The notes: generated by a model from the sequence alone, not told the origin. A stretch of 64,000 bases of DNA from Tunturiibacter empetritectus (GCF_014201375.1 NZ_JACHDZ010000001.1:1281206-1345205), one strand, 5' to 3'. Counted from the first letter of the stretch, positions 44,021 to 52,516 are shown. A program made the numbers and translations.

Positions 44021-45454
44021 ATGACCAAAGGAAGGCTGAAGACGGTTCTATGGGCGGTGCTCCCGCTCGCAGCAGGGCTCGCCTTGCGTCTTTGGTATGT
44101 GCTGCATGCAGGCCGCATCGAAGGCGATACGCTCATCTACGGAGGCATCGCCAAAAACTGGCTGAAATATGGCATCTACGGATTCACCCTCGGCTCGGAC
44201 ATGCCGAAGCCAACGCTGATACGCCTCCCAGGCTACCCACTCTTTCTCGCAGTCTGCTTCCGCATCTTCGGCTTCGACCGATACGTCGCCATCATGTACC
44301 TCCAGTGCGCGATCGACCTCGCCACCTGCCTCCTCATCGCCGCGCTCTCAGGCCGGCTCTTCGGCCGCCGCTCCGCCAAAGCCGCTCTGTGGCTCGCCGC
44401 CCTCTGCCCCTTCACCGCCATCTACGCCGCAGCTCCAATCACAGAGACCCTCACCCTCTTCACCATCGCCCTCACCTTTTACAGCCTCGAGCGCTGGCAG
44501 AGCGCCAGCAGACCGTTCAACCGCTGGCTCGTCGCGATCACCGCCGCCATGGCCTACTCCGTTCTGCTGCGTCCCGAGCAGGGCCTCCTTCCCGCCACAG
44601 TCGTCCCCGCGATGGCCTGGATCGTATGGCAAAAGTCCGTATGGCAAGAGTCCGCACGCCGGCTCTCTCTCCTCTGCTTCAGGCCTGTCGCAATCGCAGC
44701 CCTCTGCGTCGTCTTGCCGCTCGCTCCCTGGGCCATCAGAAACTGGCACACCTTCCACGTGATCCAGCCGCTCGCCCCACGCAGCGCAACCGACCCCGGC
44801 GAGAGCATCCCCACTGGCTTTCAGCGCTGGTATCGCACCTGGGCCATCGACTTCGCCTCCACCGAGCAGGTCTACTGGAACTACGACAGCAGCGAACTCA
44901 GCATCGACGATCTCCCCACCCGAGCCTTCGACTCAGACGACCAGTACCAGCGCACCGTCGAGCTCCTCTCCGACTACAACCAGAACGCCAACGCCACCCC
45001 CGCCTTCGATCAGCGCTTCCGTGCCCTCGCCGAGCAGCGCATTCACGCCCACCCGCTGCGTTACTACATCGCTCTCCCCGTCGCCCGCCTGGCCAACATG
45101 CTCTTCCGCCCCCGCCCCGAGATGATGCAGATCGGCCTCGATTGGTGGAACTGGCACGAGTACCGCGGCAAGACCCTCCTCGCCTACGCCTCCGCCGCGC
45201 TCAACCTCGCCTACTTCCTCCTCGGAACCATCGGCCTCTGGCTCTGGCGCCGCCGCGGCTGGAGTCCCTACACCGCGCTGGCCTCCGCGATGCTAGGCTT
45301 TGTCCTTCTCCGCTGTGCCTTGCTCCTCACCCTCGACAACTCCGAGCCCCGCTACACCCTCGAGCTCTTCCCCCTGTTCATCGTCTGGGCAAGCTGCGTC
45401 TTCCGCACCATCTCCGATCAAACGAAGTCACCGATCAGCCAGCCTTACCAATAA
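44021..45454 (+). CDS. GT39/ArnT-like membrane glycosyltransferase
   Basis: 477 residues with about ten to eleven hydrophobic helices. The first loop carries the acidic GRIEGDTLIYGGIAKNWLKYG segment, followed by RLPGYPLFLA: the PMT/ArnT pattern of polyprenyl-phosphate-sugar transferases. A large periplasmic loop lies at about 255-345. It probably moves a sugar from a lipid carrier to a lipid or protein acceptor. It is divergent from the trifunctional synthase, and 22 bases before the next gene. Confidence 0.83.
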   Translation: MTKGRLKTVLWAVLPLAAGLALRLWYVLHAGRIEGDTLIYGGIAKNWLKYGIYGFTLGSDMPKPTLIRLPGYPLFLAVCFRIFGFDRYVAIMYLQCAIDLATCLLIAALSGRLFGRRSAKAALWLAALCPFTAIYAAAPITETLTLFTIALTFYSLERWQSASRPFNRWLVAITAAMAYSVLLRPEQGLLPATVVPAMAWIVWQKSVWQESARRLSLLCFRPVAIAALCVVLPLAPWAIRNWHTFHVIQPLAPRSATDPGESIPTGFQRWYRTWAIDFASTEQVYWNYDSSELSIDDLPTRAFDSDDQYQRTVELLSDYNQNANATPAFDQRFRALAEQRIHAHPLRYYIALPVARLANMLFRPRPEMMQIGLDWWNWHEYRGKTLLAYASAALNLAYFLLGTIGLWLWRRRGWSPYTALASAMLGFVLLRCALLLTLDNSEPRYTLELFPLFIVWASCVFRTISDQTKSPISQPYQ

Positions 45455-45476
45455 AACAACAGCTACACTAGCTCCC

Positions 45477-46703
45477 ATGCTGCAGCCCTATCGCGACCGC
45501 TTCAACGCGCAGTTCACCTCAGCCGGATACGAAGACCTCCTCGCCCAGCTGAACCGCCGCACCCGAACCCCCATCGACTTTCGTGTCGCCGAAACCCCCT
45601 GCTTCTTCCCCAGCTCCCTCCTGCAAGAGCTCGCCCAGACCGGCGCCCAGCTCACCCACCAGCTCCTCGACAACCCCGCCTACCTCCAGGCCTCCGAGCA
45701 GTGCGTCCCCGCGCAGTACCGCATGCCCAACCAGAACTCGCAGCCTAACTTCATGACCGTAGACTTCGGCCTTGTTCGCAACCCTGATGGCACCCTCAGC
45801 CCAAAGCTCGTCGAGCTCCAGGCCTTCCCCTCCATCTACGGCTATCAGGACATCCTCTGCCACCAGTACCTCGAAACCTACCGCCTCGACCCCGCGCTCA
45901 CCTGGCACCTCGGCGGTCTCAACGAGCAGACCTACTGGCAGCTTCTTAGCAAAATCATCCTCAACCATCACGCCCCCGAAAACGTAGTCCTCCTCGAGAT
46001 CGACCCCGACCACCAGAAGACCCTCCCCGACTTCCACATCTACGAGGACAAGTTGGGCATCGCCACCGTCGACATCACCACCCTCATCAAACGCGGCAAC
46101 CGCCTCTTCTACCATCGCAACGGACGCGACATCCCCATCCACCGCATCTACAACCGCGCCATCGTCGACGAGCTCGAGCGCAAGCACATCCATCTCCCCT
46201 TCGACTACCGTGACGACCTCCAGGTCGAGTGGGCCGGCCATCCAAACTGGTACTTCCGCATCAGCAAGTTCTCGCTCCCCTATCTCGACCACCCCTCCGT
46301 TCCCAAAGCCGTCTTCCTCAATGACTGGTATGCCGACTGGGACGCCCACCGCCTCCCTGCCGGCCTCCCCGAAGACCGCGAGAAACTCCTCCTCAAGCCC
46401 CTTTACTCCTTCGCAGGGAAGGGAATTCAGTTCGCCCCCACCGACGACGAACTCAACGCCATCGCACCCGACCAGCGCCACCTCTATCTATTGCAACAGC
46501 GCATCGCCTTCGAGCCCGTCATCCACACTCCCCACGGCCCCACCCAGGCCGAGATCCGCATCATGTACCTCTGGCCCGACGGTGAAGCCCTCCAACCCGC
46601 CATCGCCCTCGTACGCCTCGGACGCGGTCTTATGATGGGCGTCGACCACAATCGCAACCAGTTATGGGTAGGCAGCTCTGCCGCCCTGTGCCCCCCGATG
46701 TAA
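45477..46703 (+). CDS. ATP-grasp-like protein of unknown function
   Basis: 408 residues from MLQPYRDRF. I cannot name the family, but LVELQAFPSIYGYQ, the Lys-rich strand-loop EKLLLKPLYSFAGKGIQF and QQRIAFEPVIHTPHG...AEIRIMYLW resemble nucleotide-binding and metal-ligand segments of ATP-grasp ligases, including circularly permuted ones. If so, it would ligate a carboxylate to an amine or thiol. No signal peptide. It follows the GT39-like gene by 22 bases. Confidence 0.65.
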   Translation: MLQPYRDRFNAQFTSAGYEDLLAQLNRRTRTPIDFRVAETPCFFPSSLLQELAQTGAQLTHQLLDNPAYLQASEQCVPAQYRMPNQNSQPNFMTVDFGLVRNPDGTLSPKLVELQAFPSIYGYQDILCHQYLETYRLDPALTWHLGGLNEQTYWQLLSKIILNHHAPENVVLLEIDPDHQKTLPDFHIYEDKLGIATVDITTLIKRGNRLFYHRNGRDIPIHRIYNRAIVDELERKHIHLPFDYRDDLQVEWAGHPNWYFRISKFSLPYLDHPSVPKAVFLNDWYADWDAHRLPAGLPEDREKLLLKPLYSFAGKGIQFAPTDDELNAIAPDQRHLYLLQQRIAFEPVIHTPHGPTQAEIRIMYLWPDGEALQPAIALVRLGRGLMMGVDHNRNQLWVGSSAALCPPM

Positions 46704-46821
46704 CCCTCTACTCACAAAAAAGCTGGCACTTGGGAAAAGGTGGGGTAAACTCCACAGTGTCAGTCATTGGCGGGTTTGCGTATCCATGTCCTATCTGCAA
46801 TCCAGGTCCGGAGGAGGTCGA

Positions 46822-47148
46822 GTGGCTCAGTGGCAGATGCCAAATGGGGAAAATCCAGTTCGCACCGCAGTACGTTTCCCGATGAGACTCCCCATAAGGG
46901 TGCTGACGGAGAACGGCGAATTGGAAGCCATGACCGAGAACATCTCGGCCAACGGCCTGCTCTTTGTAAGTGATCAGTTACCACGCGTCGATAGCAGAAT
47001 CGAGTTCACGATCGCAATGCCCGCTGCCGTCATGGGTGCCGCAAACGATGTCACCATACACTGCATTGGCCGCGTCGTACGCCACTATTTGCAGAATGGA
47101 ACGAAAAAAGCCGCCGCTGTGATCGACGAATATTCTTTAAAGGCTTGA
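46822..47148 (+). CDS. PilZ-domain protein (putative c-di-GMP receptor)
   Basis: About 108 residues. PilZ pattern: RTAVRFPMRLPIRV near the start and the TENISANGLLF turn (the N-x-S-x-x-G motif). GTG 46822 is preferred because gaggagg lies 4 bases upstream; an in-frame ATG at 46786 has only a weak site. The RxxxR element is imperfect, so c-di-GMP binding is likely but not certain. It ends 3 bases before the LuxR-type regulator, implying coupled translation. Confidence 0.82.
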   Translation: MAQWQMPNGENPVRTAVRFPMRLPIRVLTENGELEAMTENISANGLLFVSDQLPRVDSRIEFTIAMPAAVMGAANDVTIHCIGRVVRHYLQNGTKKAAAVIDEYSLKA

Positions 47149-47151
47149 TCT

Positions 47152-47937
47152 ATGACAGTAGTCAATTTTGACCCAATCCGTACCAACGAAGACCTGCCGG
47201 AAGAGGACTCAACTCCCTCTGCAGGAATTCGTGTCATCCTCGCAGACTCACAGGCCATCTATCGCGTCGGAATGAAGAAGGTCTTCGCGCTCGAAGACGA
47301 CATCCGCGTCGTCGCTCAGGTGGAAACGCTCCAGAACCTCTACGCCGCTCTCCAGCGCTACCCCACCGACGTCGTTCTCCTCGAAGGCCAGCTCATCTCA
47401 GGAACCATCGACGCCATCCCCGAGCTCGTCCGTCAGGCCCCCGAAGCCAAACTCATCGTTCAGGTCACCGAGTCCGACGAGTCCAACACCGTCGAGCTCT
47501 ACCGCCGCGGCGTTCGCGGTGTCGTGCCCCGGTCCATCTCCCCCGACCTCCTGGTCAAATGCGTCCGCAAGATCGCCGAAGGCGAGACCTGGATCGATAA
47601 CCAGTCCATCAGCTGGGTCATCGAGGCCTACCGCTCCCAGGCCACCAGCCTCACCGACCCCAAGGTCCAGCCCAAGCTCTCCAAAAAGGAGCTTGCCATC
47701 ATCAGCTGCATCACCCGCGGCATGCGCAACAAAGAGATCGCCTACCAGATCGGCACCACCGAGCAGGTCATCAAGAACTACCTGCGCAAGGTCTACGACA
47801 AGCTCGGCGTCTCCGACCGGCTCGAGCTGGCTCTCTACTGCCTCCACCACGAGCTGCTGAAAAAATATCTCGTCGACGCCGAAGGCTCCATGGCCCCCCA
47901 CACCGAACCCTCGCAACCCCTCCGCGCCAAGATGTAG
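47152..47937 (+). CDS. LuxR-type regulator with Glu at the phospho-Asp position
   Basis: 261 residues. Receiver-like domain about 26-145: ILADSQ (one pocket acid) and DVVLLEGQL, with Glu78 where the phosphoacceptor Asp should be. HTH about 180-240: LSKKELAIISCITRGMRNKEIAYQIGTTEQVIKNYL. Clear paralogue of the regulator at 37203 (shared EQVIKNYLR, VSDRLELAL). It is translated with the PilZ gene, which suggests a link to c-di-GMP or envelope control. Confidence 0.87.
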   Translation: MTVVNFDPIRTNEDLPEEDSTPSAGIRVILADSQAIYRVGMKKVFALEDDIRVVAQVETLQNLYAALQRYPTDVVLLEGQLISGTIDAIPELVRQAPEAKLIVQVTESDESNTVELYRRGVRGVVPRSISPDLLVKCVRKIAEGETWIDNQSISWVIEAYRSQATSLTDPKVQPKLSKKELAIISCITRGMRNKEIAYQIGTTEQVIKNYLRKVYDKLGVSDRLELALYCLHHELLKKYLVDAEGSMAPHTEPSQPLRAKM

Positions 47938-48329
47938 CTCCCGGCCACTGCCAGTAGCCCTAGTTGCACCTGCTGTTGTCCCTTTGTTGTCATCCCGCTG
48001 GGATCTGCTTTTGTCTGCCGTTGTTCGTTCTTCCCAAACCCAACCAAACCCCCGTCATCCTGAGCGAAGTTGCTCACGGCTTTTTGTGAGCAACGCAGTC
48101 GAAGGATCCCCGTATTTGCTTTTGCGTTTGTCGTTGCTGTTATCTCTACCCCCCGCAAAAAAGGGCGGTCCACGCCGAACGCGCGCAGCCCTCCACGCTA
48201 AGAGGTAGCTGACTTTGTACGCGGCATGACTCCCATCCTGACGACGCGTTATCTAAGCGGTCAAAGGGTCGTTCCATCTCCCAGGTATCTCGCCCTGAAG
48301 ATAACGTTCCCGCCAGCACGGAGACCATA
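47938..48329. other. Intergenic region carrying a dispersed-type repeat
   Basis: About 390 bases without a gene. It is pyrimidine-rich at first, then contains the repeat element described separately (48054-48110). The final 100 bases must hold the promoter of the small membrane protein. Confidence 0.4.
48054..48110. repeat. REP-like palindromic intergenic repeat
   Basis: Begins gtcatcctgagcgaag and ends cagtcgaaggatccc, with imperfectly inverted ends and a perfect 9-bp internal stem gttgctcac/gtgagcaac (48069-48077 with 48086-48094). I recall very similar intergenic elements across acidobacterial genomes; copy number cannot be checked here. Confidence 0.65.
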
Positions 48330-48719
48330 ATGAACCCAAAACAGATCACGCCACAATCGTTATACGTGGAGCTGGACCGAAGCTGCCTCTTGGTGGGTCT
48401 CCTCTTGGTAAGCTCCTGGTTCTTCGCAGCGTTCTCTTACCTCTTGTCGAGCAAGACGGGAACCGATTGGTTTAGTCGGACGGGTTCGGTGATGTGTCTG
48501 GTGGGCGCGGCCGCTACCTTCAGACTTGCCGGATTTTTGCAACAAAAGCTCACGATTGCGCTGAAACAAGGCCTCTTATCCGTGCAAAGAGAGATCGAGC
48601 TTATCCTGGACCCGCCCCATCGCTATCATCTGGTGCTGTACTGTGGCTATGCTACGGGCATCGTCGGCACGGTGATCTGGGGCTACGGCGACATGCTGCC
48701 TCGACTCTTGGCAAAGTAA
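48330..48719 (+). CDS. Small membrane protein, unknown
   Basis: 129 residues with three likely helices (CLLVGLLLVSSWFFAAFSYLL, VMCLVGAAATFRLAGFL, LVLYCGYATGIVGTVIWGY) and a charged stretch between the second and third. No family recognised. It is convergent with the DinB-like gene. Confidence 0.6.
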   Translation: MNPKQITPQSLYVELDRSCLLVGLLLVSSWFFAAFSYLLSSKTGTDWFSRTGSVMCLVGAAATFRLAGFLQQKLTIALKQGLLSVQREIELILDPPHRYHLVLYCGYATGIVGTVIWGYGDMLPRLLAK

Positions 48720-48763
48720 CAAGAGTGCCTCGCGGAAGAGTCTTCAAGTGAACCCACGCGATC

Positions 48764-49327
48764 TTACTTCTGTCCCTGGTTAGCCTGTCTTTCGCTGCTT
48801 GGCGGAACGATGCCTTTCATCCGCAGATAGGTGACCATGTTCCCGTAGTGTTCATCGGTGTGTGCCGTGTTGACTGAAAGGACAGTAAGCCTGGCGAGAT
48901 CGTAGTTCATCATCTTCACCATCTGGCTACCCTGCGCGTCTGTCATGCCGGCAAACGCCTTGTTGCAGTAAGCTACGCCGTCTTTCAGCGCTGCCACCAG
49001 GTCTGCCTTCGAGGTCTTGGTCTTCTCAATTCCTTTCACGGGAATCGGTTCGCTGATAGCCGTCGAGCAGAAACCGTACTGCGCATCCGCCAGGTGGCCG
49101 ACGAGTTGGCCAAAACTGCGAACCTCCGGTGTTGGCTTGAAAGAGTAGCTTTCTTCCGGCATCTTCTCGGCGGCGGCAACTACTTCGCTGCTGACCAATC
49201 CATAAAACCCTTTTTCGCTGCTTGTGATCGGATTAGGCGGCGCGGTCGCGGTCGCCGGCACTTGTGCCAGTACAGCGACGCAGGTGGCCATCAATGCGAC
49301 GAGCACAGAACAAACTCTCTTATTCAT
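48764..49327 (-). CDS. Exported DinB-family protein
   Basis: 187 residues: signal peptide (ending VLAQV), then a DinB four-helix bundle with His candidates in SFGQLVGHLADAQYGFC and NTAHTDEHYGNMVTYL. Secreted DinB homologues are frequent in acidobacteria; activity unknown. A second, cytosolic DinB protein is encoded at 24301. Confidence 0.82.
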   Translation of the reverse strand: MNKRVCSVLVALMATCVAVLAQVPATATAPPNPITSSEKGFYGLVSSEVVAAAEKMPEESYSFKPTPEVRSFGQLVGHLADAQYGFCSTAISEPIPVKGIEKTKTSKADLVAALKDGVAYCNKAFAGMTDAQGSQMVKMMNYDLARLTVLSVNTAHTDEHYGNMVTYLRMKGIVPPSSERQANQGQK

Positions 49328-49458
49328 GTGGACCTCCCTAATTTTGCAGATTCTTGATTTTGTAAATCTAGACCGGCTGAATCATAACCGCATCAACGGG
49401 AAACATCCACTAGAAGAGCCAGTGACTGATTCCGGATAGCCTGCCAACGTGCGAGTAA

Positions 49459-49584
49459 GTCTCCAACTATCACCTCACGCACTCCGCCCGTGCGGATTTG
49501 TGTCGCAGGCTGGGACGGCTTTCGGAGGCCCGTGCTTCGTATGAGAAGGCGCTGGCCTGGCTGGGCAGCGTTTCCTCGCGTTAA
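49459..49584 (+). pseudogene. 3' remnant of an ECF-type sigma factor
   Basis: A 41-codon open frame with an in-frame stop just before it (49456-49458) reads YHLTHSARADLCRRLGRLSE, then ARASYEKALAWLG. This closely fits the C-terminal TPR-like tail of DUF6596-type ECF sigma factors (pattern HatRAdLLrrLGR..EA...Y..AL). The rest of the gene, about 370 codons, is absent upstream, so this is a decayed leftover in a gene-poor stretch (49328-49647). Confidence 0.5.
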
Positions 49585-49647
49585 AACGAGGGTTTACGCG
49601 TTTTACAATTCAGTTTCAAAATATCGGTCAGACGGACATCCCTTAAA

Positions 49648-49851
49648 TCAATGCTTACCGCAGTCGCATGAGCCATGATGCCCTTTGACCTTGTTGCAAG
49701 TCCTCAAGCAACCTGGATGTGAGCACGCGCCCGTGCAATCTTCGTAAAGATTGGGGGATATGTTGGGTTTCACGCTTGGCTGTTGCACCGGTGCAATAGT
49801 TAAATGTTGTTCCTGGTCAATTTCTTCGTCTACCGTTAGCTCGCTGTACAT
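49648..49851 (-). CDS. Small Cys/His-rich protein
   Basis: 67 residues. The start at 49851 (MYSELTVDEE) is set by aaggag 7-8 bases upstream. The N-terminal half is acidic and Pro/Gln-containing. The last 30 residues hold six Cys and four His (CTGACSHPGCLRTC, then GHHGSCDCGKH at the extreme end), most likely a small zinc-binding knuckle. An acidic leader with a Cys-rich end also resembles a modified-peptide precursor, but no maturation enzyme is nearby. Family unknown. Confidence 0.65.
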   Translation of the reverse strand: MYSELTVDEEIDQEQHLTIAPVQQPSVKPNISPNLYEDCTGACSHPGCLRTCNKVKGHHGSCDCGKH

Positions 49852-50611
49852 TGCCAATCTCCTTGTCAGAAGTGACCCTACTTGCCGCCTAGTCTAGCAG
49901 CCCGTGGTGCAATCCGCCTGAAACCCCAGCCCATCTATTGCGACACGCTGCCGCCGTTCATCGGTGGCTCTTCGCGTGACCCAGACACGGACAGGGCGAA
50001 GGCACTTTAGCCGCCGCCGCTTGCTGTCAATGACGCTGTTTTGGCTCCCCCGCCGCGCGACCTGGTCTAAAAGGCTACGTCTTTAAGAAGAGCGAGCAGC
50101 GAAGGAGAAAAGTCGCCGCGCGATGAGGAAGCGTTTCACCCTGCAGGTCGGCTTATGGGAAGTGATGTTTATCCGGGAAGGGAATCCGCAGCGGAGTTTC
50201 GCGCGCTGCCATTAGGGTCTGACTTCGCACCCGCCTCGGCAGCATTTGCCCGGACGCGGATAATGCCCTCTGTCAAGCCCCAAAACCACCTAACTCACTC
50301 ACCCGCAAGCAGATCCCCGTGGCGCATTAGTTTCCCTCCACCAGCTATACTCAAAGCAGAAAGGAAAAGCCCCGGCCCAGGTCCGGGGTTTTCCCTTGCC
50401 ATCAAGAGCTAACTAGCTGAATCAAAGTATTTTAGGCGCAGCCCTTTTAGATTGAATGCTTTGCGAGCGAATACCGGCTGCAAATCATTGAATCAAAGAG
50501 TTTTACTCCTAAAATACCCCACCCCCCGGGGGTACCCCGTATCCCCAGTGACACAATCGACGTCATAAAGATGTATCCTTCTGCTGTCATAAGGAGCCGA
50601 CAACACAACCC
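49852..50611. other. Long intergenic region with structured elements
   Basis: About 760 bases without a supported gene. It contains a strong bidirectional-looking terminator (50363-50395), two near-identical 17-base direct repeats tgaatcaaagtatttta / tgaatcaaagagtttta (50418-50434, 50489-50505), and a 9-bp inverted pair tattttagg/cctaaaata (50428-50436, 50508-50516). A C-rich/G-rich palindrome lies near 50525. The promoter of phhA must lie at its end. Confidence 0.5.
50363..50395 (+). terminator. Strong intrinsic terminator-like hairpin
   Basis: Stem ggaaaag-ccccgg / ccgggg-ttttcc (one bulged G), loop cccaggt, with A-run on one side and T-run on the other, so it can work in both directions. 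No gene ends just before it, which leaves open a small RNA upstream. Confidence 0.65.
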
Positions 50612-51379
50612 ATGGGAATCGCAACCTCAACGCTGAATCTGGCCCAAGGCAAACTGCAGGTGGCCGCGCCGTACCTTATCGAACAGACCTGGGCCGACTA
50701 CACCCCCGAGCAGCACGCCATCTGGAGCGAACTCGTAACCCGCCGCATGCCCCAGCTCCGCCAGCACGCGTGCCGGGAGTATCTCGACGGCTTCAAGCAG
50801 ATCGGCCTCCGCGAAGACCAGCTGCCCAACCTCACCGAGGTCAGCGCCCTCCTCCAGCCCCGCACCGGCTGGCAGTCCACCCCCGTCAGCGGCTTCCTCC
50901 CCGCAGACGCCTTCTTCGAGATGCTCGCCGCCCGCATGTTCCCCACCACCACCTGGCTCCGCTCCCGCGACTCGATGGAGTACACCCCGGAACCTGACAT
51001 CTTCCACGACGTCTTCGGCCACGTCCCCATGCACGCCCACCCCGTCTTCGCCGACTTTCTCGAAAGCTACGGAAAGATCTGCGCCCGCCTCACCGACCCC
51101 CAGGCCCTCGAGCGCATGGGCCGCCTCTTCTGGTTCACCGTCGAGTTCGGCCTTATCCGCCAGAACGGCGAGATCAAGGTCTACGGCAGCGGCCTCATCT
51201 CCTCCCACGGCGAGTGCACCCGGGTCCTCGCCGGAGGATGCGAGGTCAAAGACTTCAACCTCGACGCCGTACTCAACCAGGAGTTCCAGACCAGCGAGAT
51301 GCAGCCCGTACTCTACGCCGTCGAATCCTTCGACCAGATCTACGAAGCCACCAAGCAGGCCGAAGGCCGCCTGGCCTAA
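50612..51379 (+). CDS. phhA: Phenylalanine 4-hydroxylase
   Basis: 255-residue single-domain aromatic amino acid hydroxylase without a regulatory ACT domain. Fe ligands: His pair in DIFHDVFGHVPMHAHPVF and Glu in FWFTVEFGLI; SMEYTPEPD and YGSGLISSHGE are also conserved. It converts Phe to Tyr using tetrahydropterin and O2. No pterin dehydratase gene is adjacent. The nearest ribosome site (aggag) is about 18 bases upstream, so the exact start deserves a check. Confidence 0.95.
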   Translation: MGIATSTLNLAQGKLQVAAPYLIEQTWADYTPEQHAIWSELVTRRMPQLRQHACREYLDGFKQIGLREDQLPNLTEVSALLQPRTGWQSTPVSGFLPADAFFEMLAARMFPTTTWLRSRDSMEYTPEPDIFHDVFGHVPMHAHPVFADFLESYGKICARLTDPQALERMGRLFWFTVEFGLIRQNGEIKVYGSGLISSHGECTRVLAGGCEVKDFNLDAVLNQEFQTSEMQPVLYAVESFDQIYEATKQAEGRLA

Positions 51380-51446
51380 AGACAGTCTCGACCCTGGCAT
51401 CCGGAGCGACTGAGAAAGAAACCGAAAGGCATTTCAGATTAAAGAA

Positions 51447-51484
51447 GAACGGCTGCGGACTCTATAGCCCGCAGCCGTTCTTTT
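51447..51484. terminator. Bidirectional terminator between phhA and the Gly-rich gene
   Basis: Perfect 12-bp stem gaacggctgcgg/ccgcagccgttc (51447-51458 with 51469-51480), followed by tttt on the plus strand and ttcttt on the minus strand. It serves two convergent genes. Confidence 0.85.
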
Positions 51485-51504
51485 ATGAATCAATTGACCA
51501 ACTG

Positions 51505-52023
51505 TTACCGGTGTCCGCCACCACCGTGACCTCCACCGCCGCCGTGGAATCCACCACCGCCACCACCGCCATGGAATCCGCCGCCACCGCCATGGAATCC
51601 TTCTCCACCGCCGTGGTATCCGCCGCCGCCAAATCCGCCACGGTATCCACCGCCATAGCCTCCACGGTATCCACCGCCATAGCCTCCATGGTAGCCGACG
51701 CCGCCGCGGTAGCCGTAACCACCGCGATAGCCGTAGCCGCCCCAACCGCCGCGGTAGCCATAGTAGCCGCCGCGATACCACGGGCCGGCGCCGATAAAGA
51801 GTCCGCCGCTAAACCACGAAGGACCATAGTAGCCGTAAGGTGCGCAGGCGTAGGGATAGTAGCCATAGTACCCGTACGAACAGACTGGAGCCGCATAGCC
51901 GTAACCCCCGTAAACAGGGCCGCCAATGCCGACGCCAACTGAGACCTGGGCGTGGGAGTAAGCCGCTGCCGGAACAATCAGCAAGGCGAGCAGAGCGAAA
52001 TAGCGTAGAAAGCGCATCTTCAA
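51505..52023 (-). CDS. Exported Gly/Tyr-rich low-complexity protein
   Basis: 172 residues. Signal peptide (about 1-26, ending YSHAQ), then a mature part almost entirely of GYG/YRGG and GGGFHGGG repeats with Tyr, Arg, His and two to three Cys near the start. No enzymatic domain. Such proteins are common in acidobacteria and may be structural, metal-binding or matrix components. Repeats make both strands read as open frames; signal peptide and composition support this strand. Confidence 0.75.
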   Translation of the reverse strand: MKMRFLRYFALLALLIVPAAAYSHAQVSVGVGIGGPVYGGYGYAAPVCSYGYYGYYPYACAPYGYYGPSWFSGGLFIGAGPWYRGGYYGYRGGWGGYGYRGGYGYRGGVGYHGGYGGGYRGGYGGGYRGGFGGGGYHGGGEGFHGGGGGFHGGGGGGGFHGGGGGHGGGGHR

Positions 52024-52516
52024 ATCTCCTGAGCAAAGCCCAGTACGCTGTCAAGCGTCAGTGGCTGTGCAGGATCCAGTCCTTTTGAGAAGGCCCGGCA
52101 TCCTGATCTATAAGAACGCAAAACGGGAGAAAATGTTGTGCCTGTGGGTCAAATCTTGGTGCTGTGAGTCAATTTTGGTGGTCGACTTGCAATGAATTGC
52201 GTAGCGGCGACCCGACATGCCATCTTCGTCGTGCCGACGCCAACTGGCAGCCTGACGTCACTACGCCTGCCCCATCCACGGCGAAAGAGCGTCGACGTCA
52301 ACAAGAATTCCCATTTGGTAAACAAAAAAGAGAGAAAAAGAGAAAACAATTCGCTAGTGCAGGGTAATATGTTCCCAACTGTGCAAAGATTTAGCTTGAA
52401 TACTGCAACTTCCAGCAGGTTGAACGTGCCTTCTATTTGGTCCACTGATTGCATTAGCATCAACGTTCGTCCAACAAGGCACTATCTGGATGGACGAGAA
52501 CTTTCTTAGGGGATTT
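52024..52516. other. Intergenic region upstream of collagen-like gene
   Basis: About 490 bases, AT-richer than its surroundings, no supported gene. Two adjacent imperfect 20-base copies (tgtgggtcaaatcttggtgc and tgtgagtcaattttggtgg) lie at 52143-52181. The ribosome site agggg precedes the ATG at 52517. Confidence 0.4.
52143..52181 (+). repeat. Imperfect 20-base tandem repeat
   Basis: Two adjacent units, tgtgggtcaaatcttggtgc and tgtgagtcaattttggtgg, differing at a few positions. It may be an operator pair or a relic. Confidence 0.4.

Noticed and set aside
44050..45471. 473-codon open frame overlapping the GT39-like gene in another frame
   Set aside because: Composition is almost only Arg, His, Pro, Leu and Ala; the overlapping frame has clear membrane helices and family motifs.
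45519..46481. 320-codon open frame opposite the ATP-grasp-like gene
   Set aside because: Strong Gly/Val/Glu bias with no helices or motifs, typical of the complement of this codon usage.
46733..46760. tggcac...gg motif considered as a sigma-54 promoter before the PilZ gene
   Set aside because: The -12 element does not match (no ttgc at the right spacing).
51214..51942. Ser/Thr/Ala-rich frame across the end of phhA and the Gly-rich gene
   Set aside because: Crosses a perfect bidirectional terminator and is the complement of Gly repeats.
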